A stretch of DNA of 64,000 nucleotides, taken from positions 63,452 to 127,451 of the forward strand of contig FNPS01000006.1 of assembly GCA_900107365.1 (NCBI GenBank), in the 5' to 3' direction. This DNA comes from Flavobacterium aquidurense. GTDB lineage: Bacteria > Bacteroidota > Bacteroidia > Flavobacteriales > Flavobacteriaceae. Every line of letters starts with the position of its first letter. Position 1 is the stretch's first letter. The translations under genes and the position numbers were made by a program. This document shows positions 52,655-61,735 of the stretch, in pieces. The notes beneath the pieces are model-generated. The model ran no database searches. It was not told where the DNA came from and saw nothing but the letters and a program-made list of their open reading frames with translations.

Positions 52655-53090
52655 AATAGGGGAATATAAGGTCGAAATTCTAATCACAGTTTTCATTGTC
52701 ATTTGTTTTGGACTTATTAGGGCTTTTGAGGGGCAGTTGTTTTATGATCCTTTTTTGGATTATTTTGAATCAAATTTTAAAAATTTACCATTCCCTAAAG
52801 TTGATGTTTTAAAGCTTTTTTACGGGCTTTTCTTTCGATATTTTTTAAATACTATTTTATCATTATCACTTATTTATGCTCTATTTCCTGACAAGGAAAT
52901 TTTAAAGTTCAGTACTTTTCTTTATGCGTTTATGTTAGTGTTGTTGTTCGTTTTATTTTTTGTGATTTTGAATTATTTTCCTGATGGAAATTGGTTGCTC
53001 TTTTATGTCCGACGATTTATTATTCAACCCATTTTGATTTTGCTTTTTATTCCGGCATTCTATTATCAGCAACAAAATTTTAAAAAATAA
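52644..53090 (+). CDS. Exosortase F system-associated membrane protein
   Basis: 148 residues with four or five membrane helices (about 9-25, 60-80, 90-115, 125-142). Start overlaps xrtF by 11 bases. It matches by position and form the small protein regularly found beside XrtF in flavobacteria (LFYGLFFRYFLNTILSLSLIYALF is the conserved part as I recall). No catalytic motif seen. It probably works with XrtF in processing or substrate handling. Confidence 0.83.
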   Translation: MLSKIGEYKVEILITVFIVICFGLIRAFEGQLFYDPFLDYFESNFKNLPFPKVDVLKLFYGLFFRYFLNTILSLSLIYALFPDKEILKFSTFLYAFMLVLLFVLFFVILNYFPDGNWLLFYVRRFIIQPILILLFIPAFYYQQQNFKK

Positions 53091-53123
53091 CATTTCATTA
53101 AATCTTTTCTGCCGTTTTTTAGA

Positions 53124-53131
53124 TAGTTTTG
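53124..53131 (+). promoter_or_regulatory. -7 box four bases before the HYC_CC_PP gene
   Basis: TAGTTTTG, exact consensus, ending four bases before ATG 53136. As at lptC, the mRNA would be nearly leaderless. No -33 TTG is found. Confidence 0.5.
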
Positions 53132-53135
53132 CAAT

Positions 53136-53534
53136 ATGAATATAAAGAAGTGCGCAGTATTATTTCTAGCGTTCCTATTGTTGGTTTCCAACATTGGGTT
53201 TGCTTTTGACGTGCATTATTGTGGAGGAGAAATTGCTTCTGTTTCGTTAAATACTTCGGTCGCAGCTACACCAGAAAAAAGCTGTTGCGGATCGACTGAA
53301 AAAAAATCATCTTGTTGTAAAGATAAAGTAGTTCATATCGAAAAAAAATCAGATGATGCTACTTTCAAAATATTCTTTTTTCAAATCGCTTTTCCGGCAG
53401 TAATTCAGGAATATAAACCAATTGCGTTTTTATCTGTTCCGAATTTTAAAAGCAATCAAATCACTTCGTATTATTCTGATGCGAATGCGCCGCCCTTATT
53501 CAAGTTATACAATCAATATATTTTCTACTCCTGA
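53136..53534 (+). CDS. HYC_CC_PP family secreted cysteine-rich protein
   Basis: 132 residues with a signal peptide (about 1-23, NIGFAF). The mature part has the family landmarks: DVHYCGGEI, two vicinal cysteine pairs (KSCCGS, SSCCKD) and APPLFKLYNQ near the end. Cysteine and histidine content suggests metal binding, probably copper. It precedes a TonB-dependent receptor and a heavy-metal-associated protein, both with cysteine pairs, which supports a metal-handling locus. Function of the family is not known to me. Confidence 0.85.
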   Translation: MNIKKCAVLFLAFLLLVSNIGFAFDVHYCGGEIASVSLNTSVAATPEKSCCGSTEKKSSCCKDKVVHIEKKSDDATFKIFFFQIAFPAVIQEYKPIAFLSVPNFKSNQITSYYSDANAPPLFKLYNQYIFYS

Positions 53535-53649
53535 TTTTAATGTTTTAGAATCAAGTCTGTTATGGCTTGAAATGTGCTGTTTTGGTTTCTCTGTTTTAAG
53601 ATAAACTTTGAAGAAACAGTTTTCTAATTACTATTAAAATCATTTTTTT

Positions 53650-55656
53650 ATGCAAAAAAATATCATGCTGTTTGGTATGATTTTGCTTTCAGTATCTGTT
53701 TTTTCACAAGAAGATTTGCAGGAAGTAAAAGTGACCAAAAAGCAAAAAGGAATAAAAAAATCCTATACACTTACAGCCAATACAACCGTAATTACAAGCA
53801 AAGAATTGCTAAAAGCGGCTTGTTGTAACCTGGCTGAAAGTTTCGAAACTAATCCATCCATAGATGTTAATTTTTCAGATGCTCTTACAGGAACTAAACA
53901 AATAAAAATGTTAGGTTTAACGAGCCCGTATTTAATGATTACAGAAGAAAATATTCCTTCTGTTCGCGGAGCTTCGCAAGCATATGGTTTGTCTTTTACA
54001 CCCGGAACCTGGATCGAAAGTGTTCAGATTACAAAAGGAGCAGGGAGTGTTATTAACGGTTATGAAAGTATTTCGGGACAAATAAATACCGAACTTTTAA
54101 AGCCGTTAAGCGATATTCCGTTTTTCTTAAATGTTTATGGTTCTACGGATGCCCGTTTTGAATTGAATACACATTTCAATAAAAAAATATCGGATAAATG
54201 GGCGACAAGTTTGTTCGTTCATGGCAATACCCGTGTAGCCAAAAACGATATGAATAACGATGGATTTCTTGACAACCCCTTAGCAAAACAAATCAATGTT
54301 TTAAACCGATATCAATATTACAACCCCGAAAGTGGCTTGGTGAGTTTTATCAATTTCAGATATATGAATGATAAAAAACAAACCGGCGAAGTTGATTTTG
54401 ATAAAGACAGAGATCGCGGAACAACGAATCACTGGGGCTCAGAAATCAATACCGAACGTTTTGATGTGTCGACTAAAATTGGTTATGTTTTTAAGGATAT
54501 GCCCTATCAGAGTATTGGTTTTCAAAATGCTTTTAACAGTCATAATCAAAATTCTTACTTCGGATTAAATTTGTATGACATTAAGCAGAATAGTTTTTAT
54601 TCGAATTTAATTTTCAATTCGATTATTAATAATACGAAGCACAAATTCACGACAGGTTTAAATTTTACGTACGATCAATATCAGGAATTTGTAAACGTAA
54701 CAGATTACAGTCGTATTGATAATTCAGTTGGAGCTTTCTTTGAATATACCTACGATAATACAGATAATTTCAGTTTAATCTTGGGCGGAAGGGTAGACAA
54801 CCATAATCGATTAGGATTTTTTGTAACGCCTCGTTTACACATGCGGTATAATCCCTGGGAAAATGGGGTAATTCGTTTTTCTGCAGGAAGACGAAAACGT
54901 TCAGCTAATATTTTTGCCGAGAACCAACAGTTGTTTGCAAGTTCGAGAACTTTTTCAATATTAGATAATAATGGAAAAATTTATGGTTTGAATCCTGAAA
55001 TTGCATGGAATTATGGAGTAAGCTTTTCGCAGAAATTTAAGCTTTTTAATAAAAATGCCGAAGCTGGTTTTGATTTCTACAGAACCGATTTCCAAAATCA
55101 GGCTGTTGTCGATTTGATGCAAAGTCCTCAGGATGTTTTGTTTTATAATTTAAAAGGAAGTTCATTTGCGAATAGTTTTCAACTAGAGTTCAATTACGAG
55201 TTAATTCATAACCTGAATTTGAGAACGGCCTACAAATATTATGATATTCAAACAGATTATTTGAGGGGAACTTTTCAACGTCCGCTTCAGGCAAAACATC
55301 GTTTTTTAGGCAATTTGGAATATGAAACTCCAATGACTGATACTAAACAGTGGAAGTTTGATTACACGTTTAATTGGTCGGGAGCACAACAATTGCCTTA
55401 CACGGCATCGAATCCTGCTGAAGACCAATTTCCGAATTTTTCTCCTTCTTATGCTTTGATGAATATTCAGGTTACAAGAGTTTTTTCGCCTGTTTTTGAA
55501 GTGTATATTGGTGGAGAAAACATTGGGAATTATAAACAGAAAAAAGCAATTTTAGGTGCCGAAGATCCATTTGGACCAAACTTTGATGCTTCTGTTGCAT
55601 ACGCACCAATATTTGGGCAAATGTATTATGCGGGATTGCGTTTTAAAATAAAATAA
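53650..55656 (+). CDS. TonB-dependent receptor, probably for copper or a copper complex
   Basis: 668 residues with a signal peptide (VSVFSQ). No STN or carboxypeptidase-like domain; the plug starts at once (ITSKELLKAACCNLAESF, PSIDVNFSDALTGTKQIKMLGL) and carries a vicinal cysteine pair. The barrel runs to the C-terminus (MYYAGLRFKIK). Size fits siderophore or metal receptors. Neighbours (HYC_CC_PP upstream, HMA protein downstream) suggest a metal, likely copper; this is inference. It starts 115 bases after the upstream gene and ends 33 bases before the next. Confidence 0.86.
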   Translation: MQKNIMLFGMILLSVSVFSQEDLQEVKVTKKQKGIKKSYTLTANTTVITSKELLKAACCNLAESFETNPSIDVNFSDALTGTKQIKMLGLTSPYLMITEENIPSVRGASQAYGLSFTPGTWIESVQITKGAGSVINGYESISGQINTELLKPLSDIPFFLNVYGSTDARFELNTHFNKKISDKWATSLFVHGNTRVAKNDMNNDGFLDNPLAKQINVLNRYQYYNPESGLVSFINFRYMNDKKQTGEVDFDKDRDRGTTNHWGSEINTERFDVSTKIGYVFKDMPYQSIGFQNAFNSHNQNSYFGLNLYDIKQNSFYSNLIFNSIINNTKHKFTTGLNFTYDQYQEFVNVTDYSRIDNSVGAFFEYTYDNTDNFSLILGGRVDNHNRLGFFVTPRLHMRYNPWENGVIRFSAGRRKRSANIFAENQQLFASSRTFSILDNNGKIYGLNPEIAWNYGVSFSQKFKLFNKNAEAGFDFYRTDFQNQAVVDLMQSPQDVLFYNLKGSSFANSFQLEFNYELIHNLNLRTAYKYYDIQTDYLRGTFQRPLQAKHRFLGNLEYETPMTDTKQWKFDYTFNWSGAQQLPYTASNPAEDQFPNFSPSYALMNIQVTRVFSPVFEVYIGGENIGNYKQKKAILGAEDPFGPNFDASVAYAPIFGQMYYAGLRFKIK

Positions 55657-55689
55657 ATACAATATAAATAACTTTAAATAATTAATAAA

Positions 55690-56031
55690 ATGAAGAATTT
55701 AATTTTAATTGCAATGATCACTTTTTTAGGGTTTTCAGTTCAGGCTCAAACTAAAAAGAATAAAAATTTAAAATATACTACTGAAGTTAACGGAAACTGC
55801 GAGCAATGTAAAAAACGTATTGAAAAAGCGGCTTTTAGTGTGCCGGGTGTAAAAACAGTTAGCTGGGATATTAGTTCACATCAGCTTACGGTTATTTTGA
55901 ATGAAGAGAAAAGTTCTCCTGAGGATTTAAACAAAGCAATTGCAAAAGTAGGTCACGATACAAAAGAAGTAAAAGCTACACAGACAGATTACGATAATTT
56001 GCACACCTGTTGTAAGTACGAAAGGGATTAA
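55690..56031 (+). CDS. Secreted heavy-metal-associated (HMA) domain protein
   Basis: 113 residues with a signal peptide (about 1-20, FSVQAQ). A single HMA domain: EVNGNCEQCKKRIEKAA gives Cys37 and Cys40, then VPGVKTVSWD and the closing strand. A further vicinal pair lies in the tail (HTCCKYERD). HMA proteins bind Cu(I) or similar ions; exported forms may carry metal in the periplasm. The gene follows the receptor and is ended by a terminator. Confidence 0.9.
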   Translation: MKNLILIAMITFLGFSVQAQTKKNKNLKYTTEVNGNCEQCKKRIEKAAFSVPGVKTVSWDISSHQLTVILNEEKSSPEDLNKAIAKVGHDTKEVKATQTDYDNLHTCCKYERD

Positions 56032-56039
56032 TATTTTTT

Positions 56040-56069
56040 AGAAAGCCAGGCGAATGTCTGGCTTTCTTT
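56040..56069 (+). terminator. Terminator of the metal locus
   Basis: GAAAGCCAG and CTGGCTTTC form a 9-bp stem with an 8-base loop, followed by a T-rich stretch. Confidence 0.82.
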
Positions 56070-56163
56070 ATCGTTAATTTATCTTTAAAATGCCGTAATT
56101 TATTGTGGTTAAACTAAATTATTCTTACTTTCACAAACTTATAAATGTAACCAAACTCATTTT

Positions 56164-56850
56164 ATGAATAATTTTGATTGGACTCAATTAGTCAACCCTG
56201 AATTTTATATAACTTTAAGTATCGGCGGTTTTCAAATTGGTTTATACATAGTGCTGTTTATCGTTTTTGCTGAAACAGGACTTTTCGCAGGTTTTTTTCT
56301 TCCCGGAGACAGTTTGCTTTTTTTATCAGGGATTTATAGCCGCGATTTAATTCAAAATGTTCTTTATATTCCGAGCGATTTTATCAATGTTTTTTTACTT
56401 TCGACCTTAGTTGGGATCATGGGAGTTTTTGGGAACATGACCGGATATTGGTTTGGAGCAAAAAGTGGTTATTATCTGTTTAAAAAAGAAGATACATTTT
56501 GGTTCAAGAAAAAGTATTTACTGCAATCAAAAGACTTTTTTGAAAAATACGGTGGGAAAGCAATTATCTACGCTCGTTTTCTTCCAATCTTCAGAACTTT
56601 TGCACCAATTATTGCAGGAATAGTTTCAATGGATAAAAAGAAATTTATGTTCTACAATATATTAAGTTCCTTTTTATGGTCTTTCATATTGATCTTTTCA
56701 GGGCATTATTTATACGGAGTTTTTCTTCAACAGGGTATCGATTTAAAAGAACATATTGAAGTCATCGTAATTGGAATCATAATATTATCAACATTTCCTG
56801 TTTTCTTAAAGCTTATTAAAAAGAGAACAAGTACAAGCGAAAAAATATAA
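56164..56850 (+). CDS. DedA-family membrane protein
   Basis: 228 residues, about five membrane helices. DedA markers: ETGLFAGFFLPGDSLLFLSG (start of the SNARE-associated/VTT domain), GNMTGYWFGAKSG, YGGKAIIYARFLPIFRTFAPIIAG with the family's arginines, and a C-terminal helix. DedA proteins are linked to undecaprenyl phosphate or phospholipid transfer across the membrane and to pH and drug tolerance. It stands alone; the start at MNNFDWTQL is the first in frame. Confidence 0.92.
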   Translation: MNNFDWTQLVNPEFYITLSIGGFQIGLYIVLFIVFAETGLFAGFFLPGDSLLFLSGIYSRDLIQNVLYIPSDFINVFLLSTLVGIMGVFGNMTGYWFGAKSGYYLFKKEDTFWFKKKYLLQSKDFFEKYGGKAIIYARFLPIFRTFAPIIAGIVSMDKKKFMFYNILSSFLWSFILIFSGHYLYGVFLQQGIDLKEHIEVIVIGIIILSTFPVFLKLIKKRTSTSEKI

Positions 56851-56856
56851 TTAAAT

Positions 56857-56891
56857 AAAAAAGTCCGAAGTTTTAAACTTCGGACTTTTTT
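56857..56891. terminator. Terminator of the DedA gene
   Basis: A perfect long stem (AAAAAAGTCCGAAGTTT and complement) with a minimal loop and a T-run on both strands. Confidence 0.88.
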
Positions 56892-57051
56892 ATGTTTAAT
56901 CAACTTAGTAAGATTTTGTAAGTTGAATTTATAGAATACTTCGATTACAGCCCACTTTTTCAACCAATTGTAATCTTAATATATTTGTATTCCAATGATT
57001 GAAACCTAAGTTAATGTAGTAGAGTAATTTATACTTGTAATTTAAGGTTTT

Positions 57052-57083
57052 ATTGGAATTTGGAATTTCAAAATTGGAATTTT
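57052..57083. repeat. TTGGAATTT-type repeat after rodA
   Basis: TTGGAATTTGGAATTT, CAAAA and a third TTGGAATTT, the same layout as at 7314-7352, in the 3' flank of rodA. Part of the family at 15518 and 33469. Confidence 0.6.
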
Positions 57084-57092
57084 AAAAGATTA

Positions 57093-58328
57093 CTACCATT
57101 CATTTACCTTATTAGCATCCATTTTTAAGAATATAAACAATAGAATAGTGAATCCCCAGAGTCCGGAACCTCCATAAGAGAAAAAGGGTAGTGGTACTCC
57201 GATTGTTGGAAAAATTCCGATAACCATTGCAATGTTTACAAAAAAGTGCGTGAATAAAATGGCGGCAACACAATAACCATAAACTCTGCTGAATTTTGTT
57301 TTTTGTCTTTCAGCCAGATATATTACACGTAAAAATAGCCCAACGAAAAGCGCAATAACCACAAGCGAACCTACAAATCCCCATTCTTCACCCACTGTTG
57401 TAAAAATATAATCGGTATGTTGTTCCGGTACGAATCCACCTTTGGTCTGAGTTCCTTCTAAGAATCCTTTTCCAAGCCATCCTCCTGATCCAATTGCAAT
57501 TTCTGACTGATTGGTGTTGTATCCAATACCCTTCATATCGACACTTTTTCCTAACAAGATATTAAAACGATCTCTATGATGCTGTTTAAAAACGTGATCA
57601 AAAACGTAGTCGACAGATAGAACAAAAGCCGAAATACCAAGTAATATTAGTCCACTTAAAATGATATTTCTGTCTACAACTCTTCCTTTAAAATGAATAA
57701 TCATTAAGACACCTAACGCAATTAGTATAACCACGTAGGGTTCTAGAACGAGTGTCAGGACAAATAATAAAATGGTAATAAAACCTGTCCATACATACCA
57801 CGCAGGCAGTCCTTCTCTGTACAGTACAATAATGAAAATACTATAAATTAGGGCACTTCCGGGATCGGGTTGGGGTAAAATTAGTAGTACCGGTAAAAAA
57901 ACAATGGCTAAAGCCTGAATTTGTCTATTAACGTCTTTTAGATTTATTTGAGTGTCACTTAAATATTTAGCTAATGCCAACGAAGTTGCTGCTTTGGCAA
58001 ATTCAGAGGGTTGTAAGGTAAAACTTCCTATGGCGTACCAGCATCTTTGTCCTGCAATAGTTTTCCCAAATAGAAATAAACCTGCCAATGATAATAGAGA
58101 AACCCCAAAAATAATACTGGCGTATTTTTCGTAAAATTTTCCATCAACAAAAAGGACTATGAAAATTAAAGGTATAGTACAACCAATAAAAATTAATTGT
58201 TTTTGATAAGTTCCTTCTGTCGATAGAAATGATGAAGAATAGATGTTCAGCCACCCTAATATTACTAGAGCAGCATAGATAAAGACACATATCCAGTCGA
58301 TATTATTTTTTACACTTTGATTTCTCAT
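57093..58328 (-). CDS. rodA: Rod shape-determining protein RodA (SEDS glycosyltransferase)
   Basis: 411 residues with about ten membrane helices. RodA polymerises glycan strands of peptidoglycan in the elongasome with PBP2. SEDS landmarks: QPSEFAKAATSLALAKYLS (the conserved QPSE motif), PQPDPGSALIY, EQHTDYIFTTVGEEWGF, and the end GVPLPFFSYGGSGLWG. It lies 15 bases after the PBP2 gene on the same strand, the last gene of the rod operon. Confidence 0.96.
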   Translation of the reverse strand: MRNQSVKNNIDWICVFIYAALVILGWLNIYSSSFLSTEGTYQKQLIFIGCTIPLIFIVLFVDGKFYEKYASIIFGVSLLSLAGLFLFGKTIAGQRCWYAIGSFTLQPSEFAKAATSLALAKYLSDTQINLKDVNRQIQALAIVFLPVLLILPQPDPGSALIYSIFIIVLYREGLPAWYVWTGFITILLFVLTLVLEPYVVILIALGVLMIIHFKGRVVDRNIILSGLILLGISAFVLSVDYVFDHVFKQHHRDRFNILLGKSVDMKGIGYNTNQSEIAIGSGGWLGKGFLEGTQTKGGFVPEQHTDYIFTTVGEEWGFVGSLVVIALFVGLFLRVIYLAERQKTKFSRVYGYCVAAILFTHFFVNIAMVIGIFPTIGVPLPFFSYGGSGLWGFTILLFIFLKMDANKVNEW

Positions 58329-58343
58329 TTGAAATAATCTTTC

Positions 58344-60305
58344 TTAGTTGTCTGTGGTGTCTGCAGTTGTTTTTTTAATTTCACTCTTTGGATTTACCGC
58401 TTTTGGAGCAATAATTTTAGCTTTTAAAACGGAGTCTTTTGGTGTTGATTCAATAGCACTGGCTTCATTCATTCCGCCTAATTTGGCATATTCAACAGCT
58501 AAGCTTTTGTTTAAAACTCTTGTTTCTAAATCTGTTCTGGTGATCTTTTTTCTAAGATATTTTTCAATCATCAAACTAGCAATCGGACCCGCAACAGTTG
58601 CACCAAAACCTCCATTTTCAATCATAATGGCTATTGCAATTTTCGGATTATCTTTTGGAGCAAAAGCCACAAAAATGGAGTGATCCTTTAATTTTGTCCT
58701 TACACCATCAATTTTTGCGAAATTCTCGGCTGTTCCTGTTTTTCCACAAATATCAATTCCTTCTACTCTAAGAGCATAGGCTGTTCCTTTATTATAAACG
58801 TCAAATAAACCGTTTATTACAGGAGGAAAATACTTTTTGTCAATAGTAGTTTCGTGTTTGGTTGTAAATTTAGCGTCTATCTTTTTACCCTCAATTTTTT
58901 TAATGATATGAGGTGTAAAATAATAACCCTGATTGGCAACTGTAGCCATCATATTGGCTAGCTGAATCGGCGTCATTAAAACCTCTCCCTGACCAATAGC
59001 GTTCGATACAATTGTTGTACTTCTCCATCCGCCATTCGGATATATTTTTTTGTAGGTTTTAGAAGTTGGTATATTTCCTCTTTTACCAGTGGGTAAATCA
59101 TACCCCATAAACTGGCCTAATCCAAAACTTTTTACGTGATCACTCCAAACATCTACAGCCTGACCAGGATCTTTATATTTATTGATCGTTAGCATGTAAG
59201 ATTGTGCAAAATAGGTATTACAAGAATTGTAAATTCCATTATTTAATTGATGCGGGCCAAAACCGTGACATTTCATAAATCGGCCTCTACCATAGCTAAA
59301 ACCATGATGACACATAAAAGTAGTATGTTCATCAATTACGCCTTCCTGAAGCGCTACCAATCCTGTTAAAATTTTAAATGGAGAACCTGGAGGGTATTCC
59401 GCCAGAAGACCTCTGTCATATAATGGTTTAGCAATCGAATCGTGATATAAAAGGGTATAGTTTTTAGATTTTTGTCTTCCAACCATAATTCCCGGATCAT
59501 ATGATGGAGCGGTAACCAATGCTAAAATTTCACCCGTTTTTGGTTCAATAGCAACGATTCCTCCTCTTTTATTGATCATCAATTCTTCGCCGTACTTTTG
59601 TAGTTCAGCATCAATAGTTATATTGATATCTTCTCCGGCGACAGCGATTGTGTCATATTTTCCATTTTTATAGGAGCCTATTTCCCGGTTGTATTTATCT
59701 TTTTGAATGTATTTTACACCTTTTATACCGCGTAAAATTTCTTCGTAGCTTTGTTCAACTCCTTGTTGTCCTATTAAATCACCACTATTGTAGTAAGGAT
59801 TTTTGGCAATTAATTTTTCATTTACCTGAGTAATGAAACCAAAAATGTTTGCGCCATAATCCACTTCATAATCACGAAGCGATCTTTTTTGGAAATAAAA
59901 TCCTTCGAACTTTCTGATTTTCTCCTGAAAAGCAGCAAATTCACTTTTGTTTAATTGAGATAAAAATACAGAAGGTAATCGCGGACTATAAACTCTTGCC
60001 TTCGCAATTCTTTTTTCGTAATCTTCTTTAGTAATATTTAATAAAGAACAAAATTCATCGACATTAAGATCCTCTTTAATGTCGCGAGGAATAACCATAA
60101 TGTCATAAGAAGCCTGATTGGCAACTAATAATTTACCATTTCTGTCATAAATATAACCTCTTTCAGGATAGTCATACTGTTTTTTTATCGCGTTATTTTC
60201 TGATTTTAATTTAAATGAATCATCAATAATTTGCAGATAAAATACCCTGATCAGCAGCAAAGATGCTGCGATAATAATTAAAGAGGGCAGCAAAACTTTT
60301 CTCAT
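58344..60305 (-). CDS. mrdA: Penicillin-binding protein 2 (elongasome transpeptidase)
   Basis: 653 residues. One N-terminal membrane helix (about 5-24), a PBP dimerisation domain (about 45-210; PERGYIYDRNGKLLVANQ) and a transpeptidase domain (about 240-590). The three active-site motifs are visible: SPFK with Ser308 (YPPGSPFKI), SCN (YNSCNTYFAQ) and KTG (ICGKTGTAENF). It cross-links peptidoglycan with RodA during elongation. A tail of about 45 residues after the core is low in complexity. Start overlaps the mreD stop by 4 bases (ATGA). Confidence 0.96.
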   Translation of the reverse strand: MRKVLLPSLIIIAASLLLIRVFYLQIIDDSFKLKSENNAIKKQYDYPERGYIYDRNGKLLVANQASYDIMVIPRDIKEDLNVDEFCSLLNITKEDYEKRIAKARVYSPRLPSVFLSQLNKSEFAAFQEKIRKFEGFYFQKRSLRDYEVDYGANIFGFITQVNEKLIAKNPYYNSGDLIGQQGVEQSYEEILRGIKGVKYIQKDKYNREIGSYKNGKYDTIAVAGEDINITIDAELQKYGEELMINKRGGIVAIEPKTGEILALVTAPSYDPGIMVGRQKSKNYTLLYHDSIAKPLYDRGLLAEYPPGSPFKILTGLVALQEGVIDEHTTFMCHHGFSYGRGRFMKCHGFGPHQLNNGIYNSCNTYFAQSYMLTINKYKDPGQAVDVWSDHVKSFGLGQFMGYDLPTGKRGNIPTSKTYKKIYPNGGWRSTTIVSNAIGQGEVLMTPIQLANMMATVANQGYYFTPHIIKKIEGKKIDAKFTTKHETTIDKKYFPPVINGLFDVYNKGTAYALRVEGIDICGKTGTAENFAKIDGVRTKLKDHSIFVAFAPKDNPKIAIAIMIENGGFGATVAGPIASLMIEKYLRKKITRTDLETRVLNKSLAVEYAKLGGMNEASAIESTPKDSVLKAKIIAPKAVNPKSEIKKTTADTTDN

Positions 60306-60808
60306 CGTTTATTGGGCTTAATAAGATATATTATTATGATTGAAATAATTATTGTAAAAATGGTACTAAACAGAGTTCGGAGTAAAATATCCCAAATAAA
60401 TTTAAACTGAAAAGCTTCGAGTATAAATAATATTATGTGATGCAATAAAACAGAAACCAAAATGAATGAAAACCGTTCAGGTGTTAGAGATTCGTTTAGT
60501 TTTATCGTTTGATATTCATAACTCAATCCAAATGAAAATTTGAAAATATAAGGCCTGTAATAAGCGAGAATAACACATGCAGTAGCATGAATTCCTCCCG
60601 AATTACAAAACATATCCATTGTAAGACCAAGTAAAAAACTTGAAATTATCAGGCCTGATCTGTTGCTGTTTACAGGATAAAGAATAATATATAAAATGTA
60701 CGGAAACGGACTTATGTATCCTAAAAAATTCATATTATTAAAAATAACAATCTGAATTGCCAGTAACATAATGAATCGAAAAATATTGACTAACAATGCG
60801 CTATTCAT
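60302..60808 (-). CDS. mreD: Rod shape-determining protein MreD
   Basis: 168 residues, about five membrane helices, weakly conserved as is usual for MreD. Position between mreC (overlap 8 bases) and PBP2 (overlap 4 bases) makes the call secure. MreD bridges the MreBC scaffold and the PBP2-RodA synthase in the membrane. Recognisable parts are the NNMNFLGYISPFPYILYIIL start and GLTMDMFCNSGGIHATACV. Confidence 0.92.
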   Translation of the reverse strand: MNSALLVNIFRFIMLLAIQIVIFNNMNFLGYISPFPYILYIILYPVNSNRSGLIISSFLLGLTMDMFCNSGGIHATACVILAYYRPYIFKFSFGLSYEYQTIKLNESLTPERFSFILVSVLLHHIILFILEAFQFKFIWDILLRTLFSTIFTIIISIIIIYLIKPNKR

Positions 60809-61625
60809 CTTTTTCCTTTTTTTCTAAATTAATAAGTTCGTCTCTGTCTTTACTTTTAATGATGTAAACATGTCCAAGATTCGTCATGTCGTTAAATAGC
60901 TTAACGTTTATAACGTAGTAACTTGTTTTATTTTTGATATATATTTTGTCAACGGTTCCAATATTGATTCCTTCAGGGAAAATAACAGATTGGCCTCCGG
61001 TTACAATAGTATCTCCTTTTTTGATAGAAGCCAGCCTTGGTACATCTTCCAGCTGAACAAATCCTGTGCTTTTTCCATCCCAGGTCAATGAACCAAAATG
61101 ATTTGATTTTTTGATTTTCGCATTGATTTGTGATTTCATATTCAAAATACTAACCACGGTTGAATATCTTGGTGATGTATTGTCTACAACTCCAATAATT
61201 CCTAAACTATTAATTACTCCCATATCTGGTTTAATTCCTTCATTTGCTCCGGAATTTAACGTAATATAGTTTTCATGTCTGTTGTAAGAGTTATGAATTA
61301 CTTTTGAAACAATAATATCTGCAGGTTTTACACCTTTTACACTATCCGGCAACGGTAATTTTGTAGTGTCCTCTTTATTAAAAAGGAGACTTTTTAATCT
61401 TGCGTTTTCAAGTACAAGTTCGTCATTTTCGGTTCTTAAATTCAAATATTCATTAACATGATTGATTCTTTCGTAAACACCTCCGCTTAAAAAATTAGCT
61501 GAGCTGATTACTTTGCTTCTATGATAAGAATGCGATTGAATTGTGAGAGCCAACGAAATACCTAAAAGCAGCAAAAACAGCAATCGATTACTGTTTCTTA
61601 TAATAAAATTAAAAATTTGCTGCAT
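60801..61625 (-). CDS. mreC: Rod shape-determining protein MreC
   Basis: 274 residues: membrane helix (about 12-28), coiled coil (about 55-95; LNLRTENDELVLENARLKSLL) and the MreC beta-domain (VISKV-type segment IIVSKVIHNSYNRHENYITL, then GIKPDMGVINSLGIIGVV). MreC joins MreB to PBP2 from the periplasmic side. It lies 110 bases after mreB. Confidence 0.95.
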   Translation of the reverse strand: MQQIFNFIIRNSNRLLFLLLLGISLALTIQSHSYHRSKVISSANFLSGGVYERINHVNEYLNLRTENDELVLENARLKSLLFNKEDTTKLPLPDSVKGVKPADIIVSKVIHNSYNRHENYITLNSGANEGIKPDMGVINSLGIIGVVDNTSPRYSTVVSILNMKSQINAKIKKSNHFGSLTWDGKSTGFVQLEDVPRLASIKKGDTIVTGGQSVIFPEGINIGTVDKIYIKNKTSYYVINVKLFNDMTNLGHVYIIKSKDRDELINLEKKEKDE

Positions 61626-61735
61626 TTCTTGTTTGGTTATTTTGTTTCAGGATATGCTTTTGGTTTCCAATTTCATTAGAGCCAAATTTATTATTTGACT
61701 CTAATAAAAAAAAATATTGGTTATTATTTTGAATC

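Noticed and set aside
58348..58683. 111-codon open frame on the plus strand inside the PBP2 gene
   Set aside because: Antisense to the C-terminal PBP2 region; the hydrophobic look follows from complementing conserved PBP2 codons.
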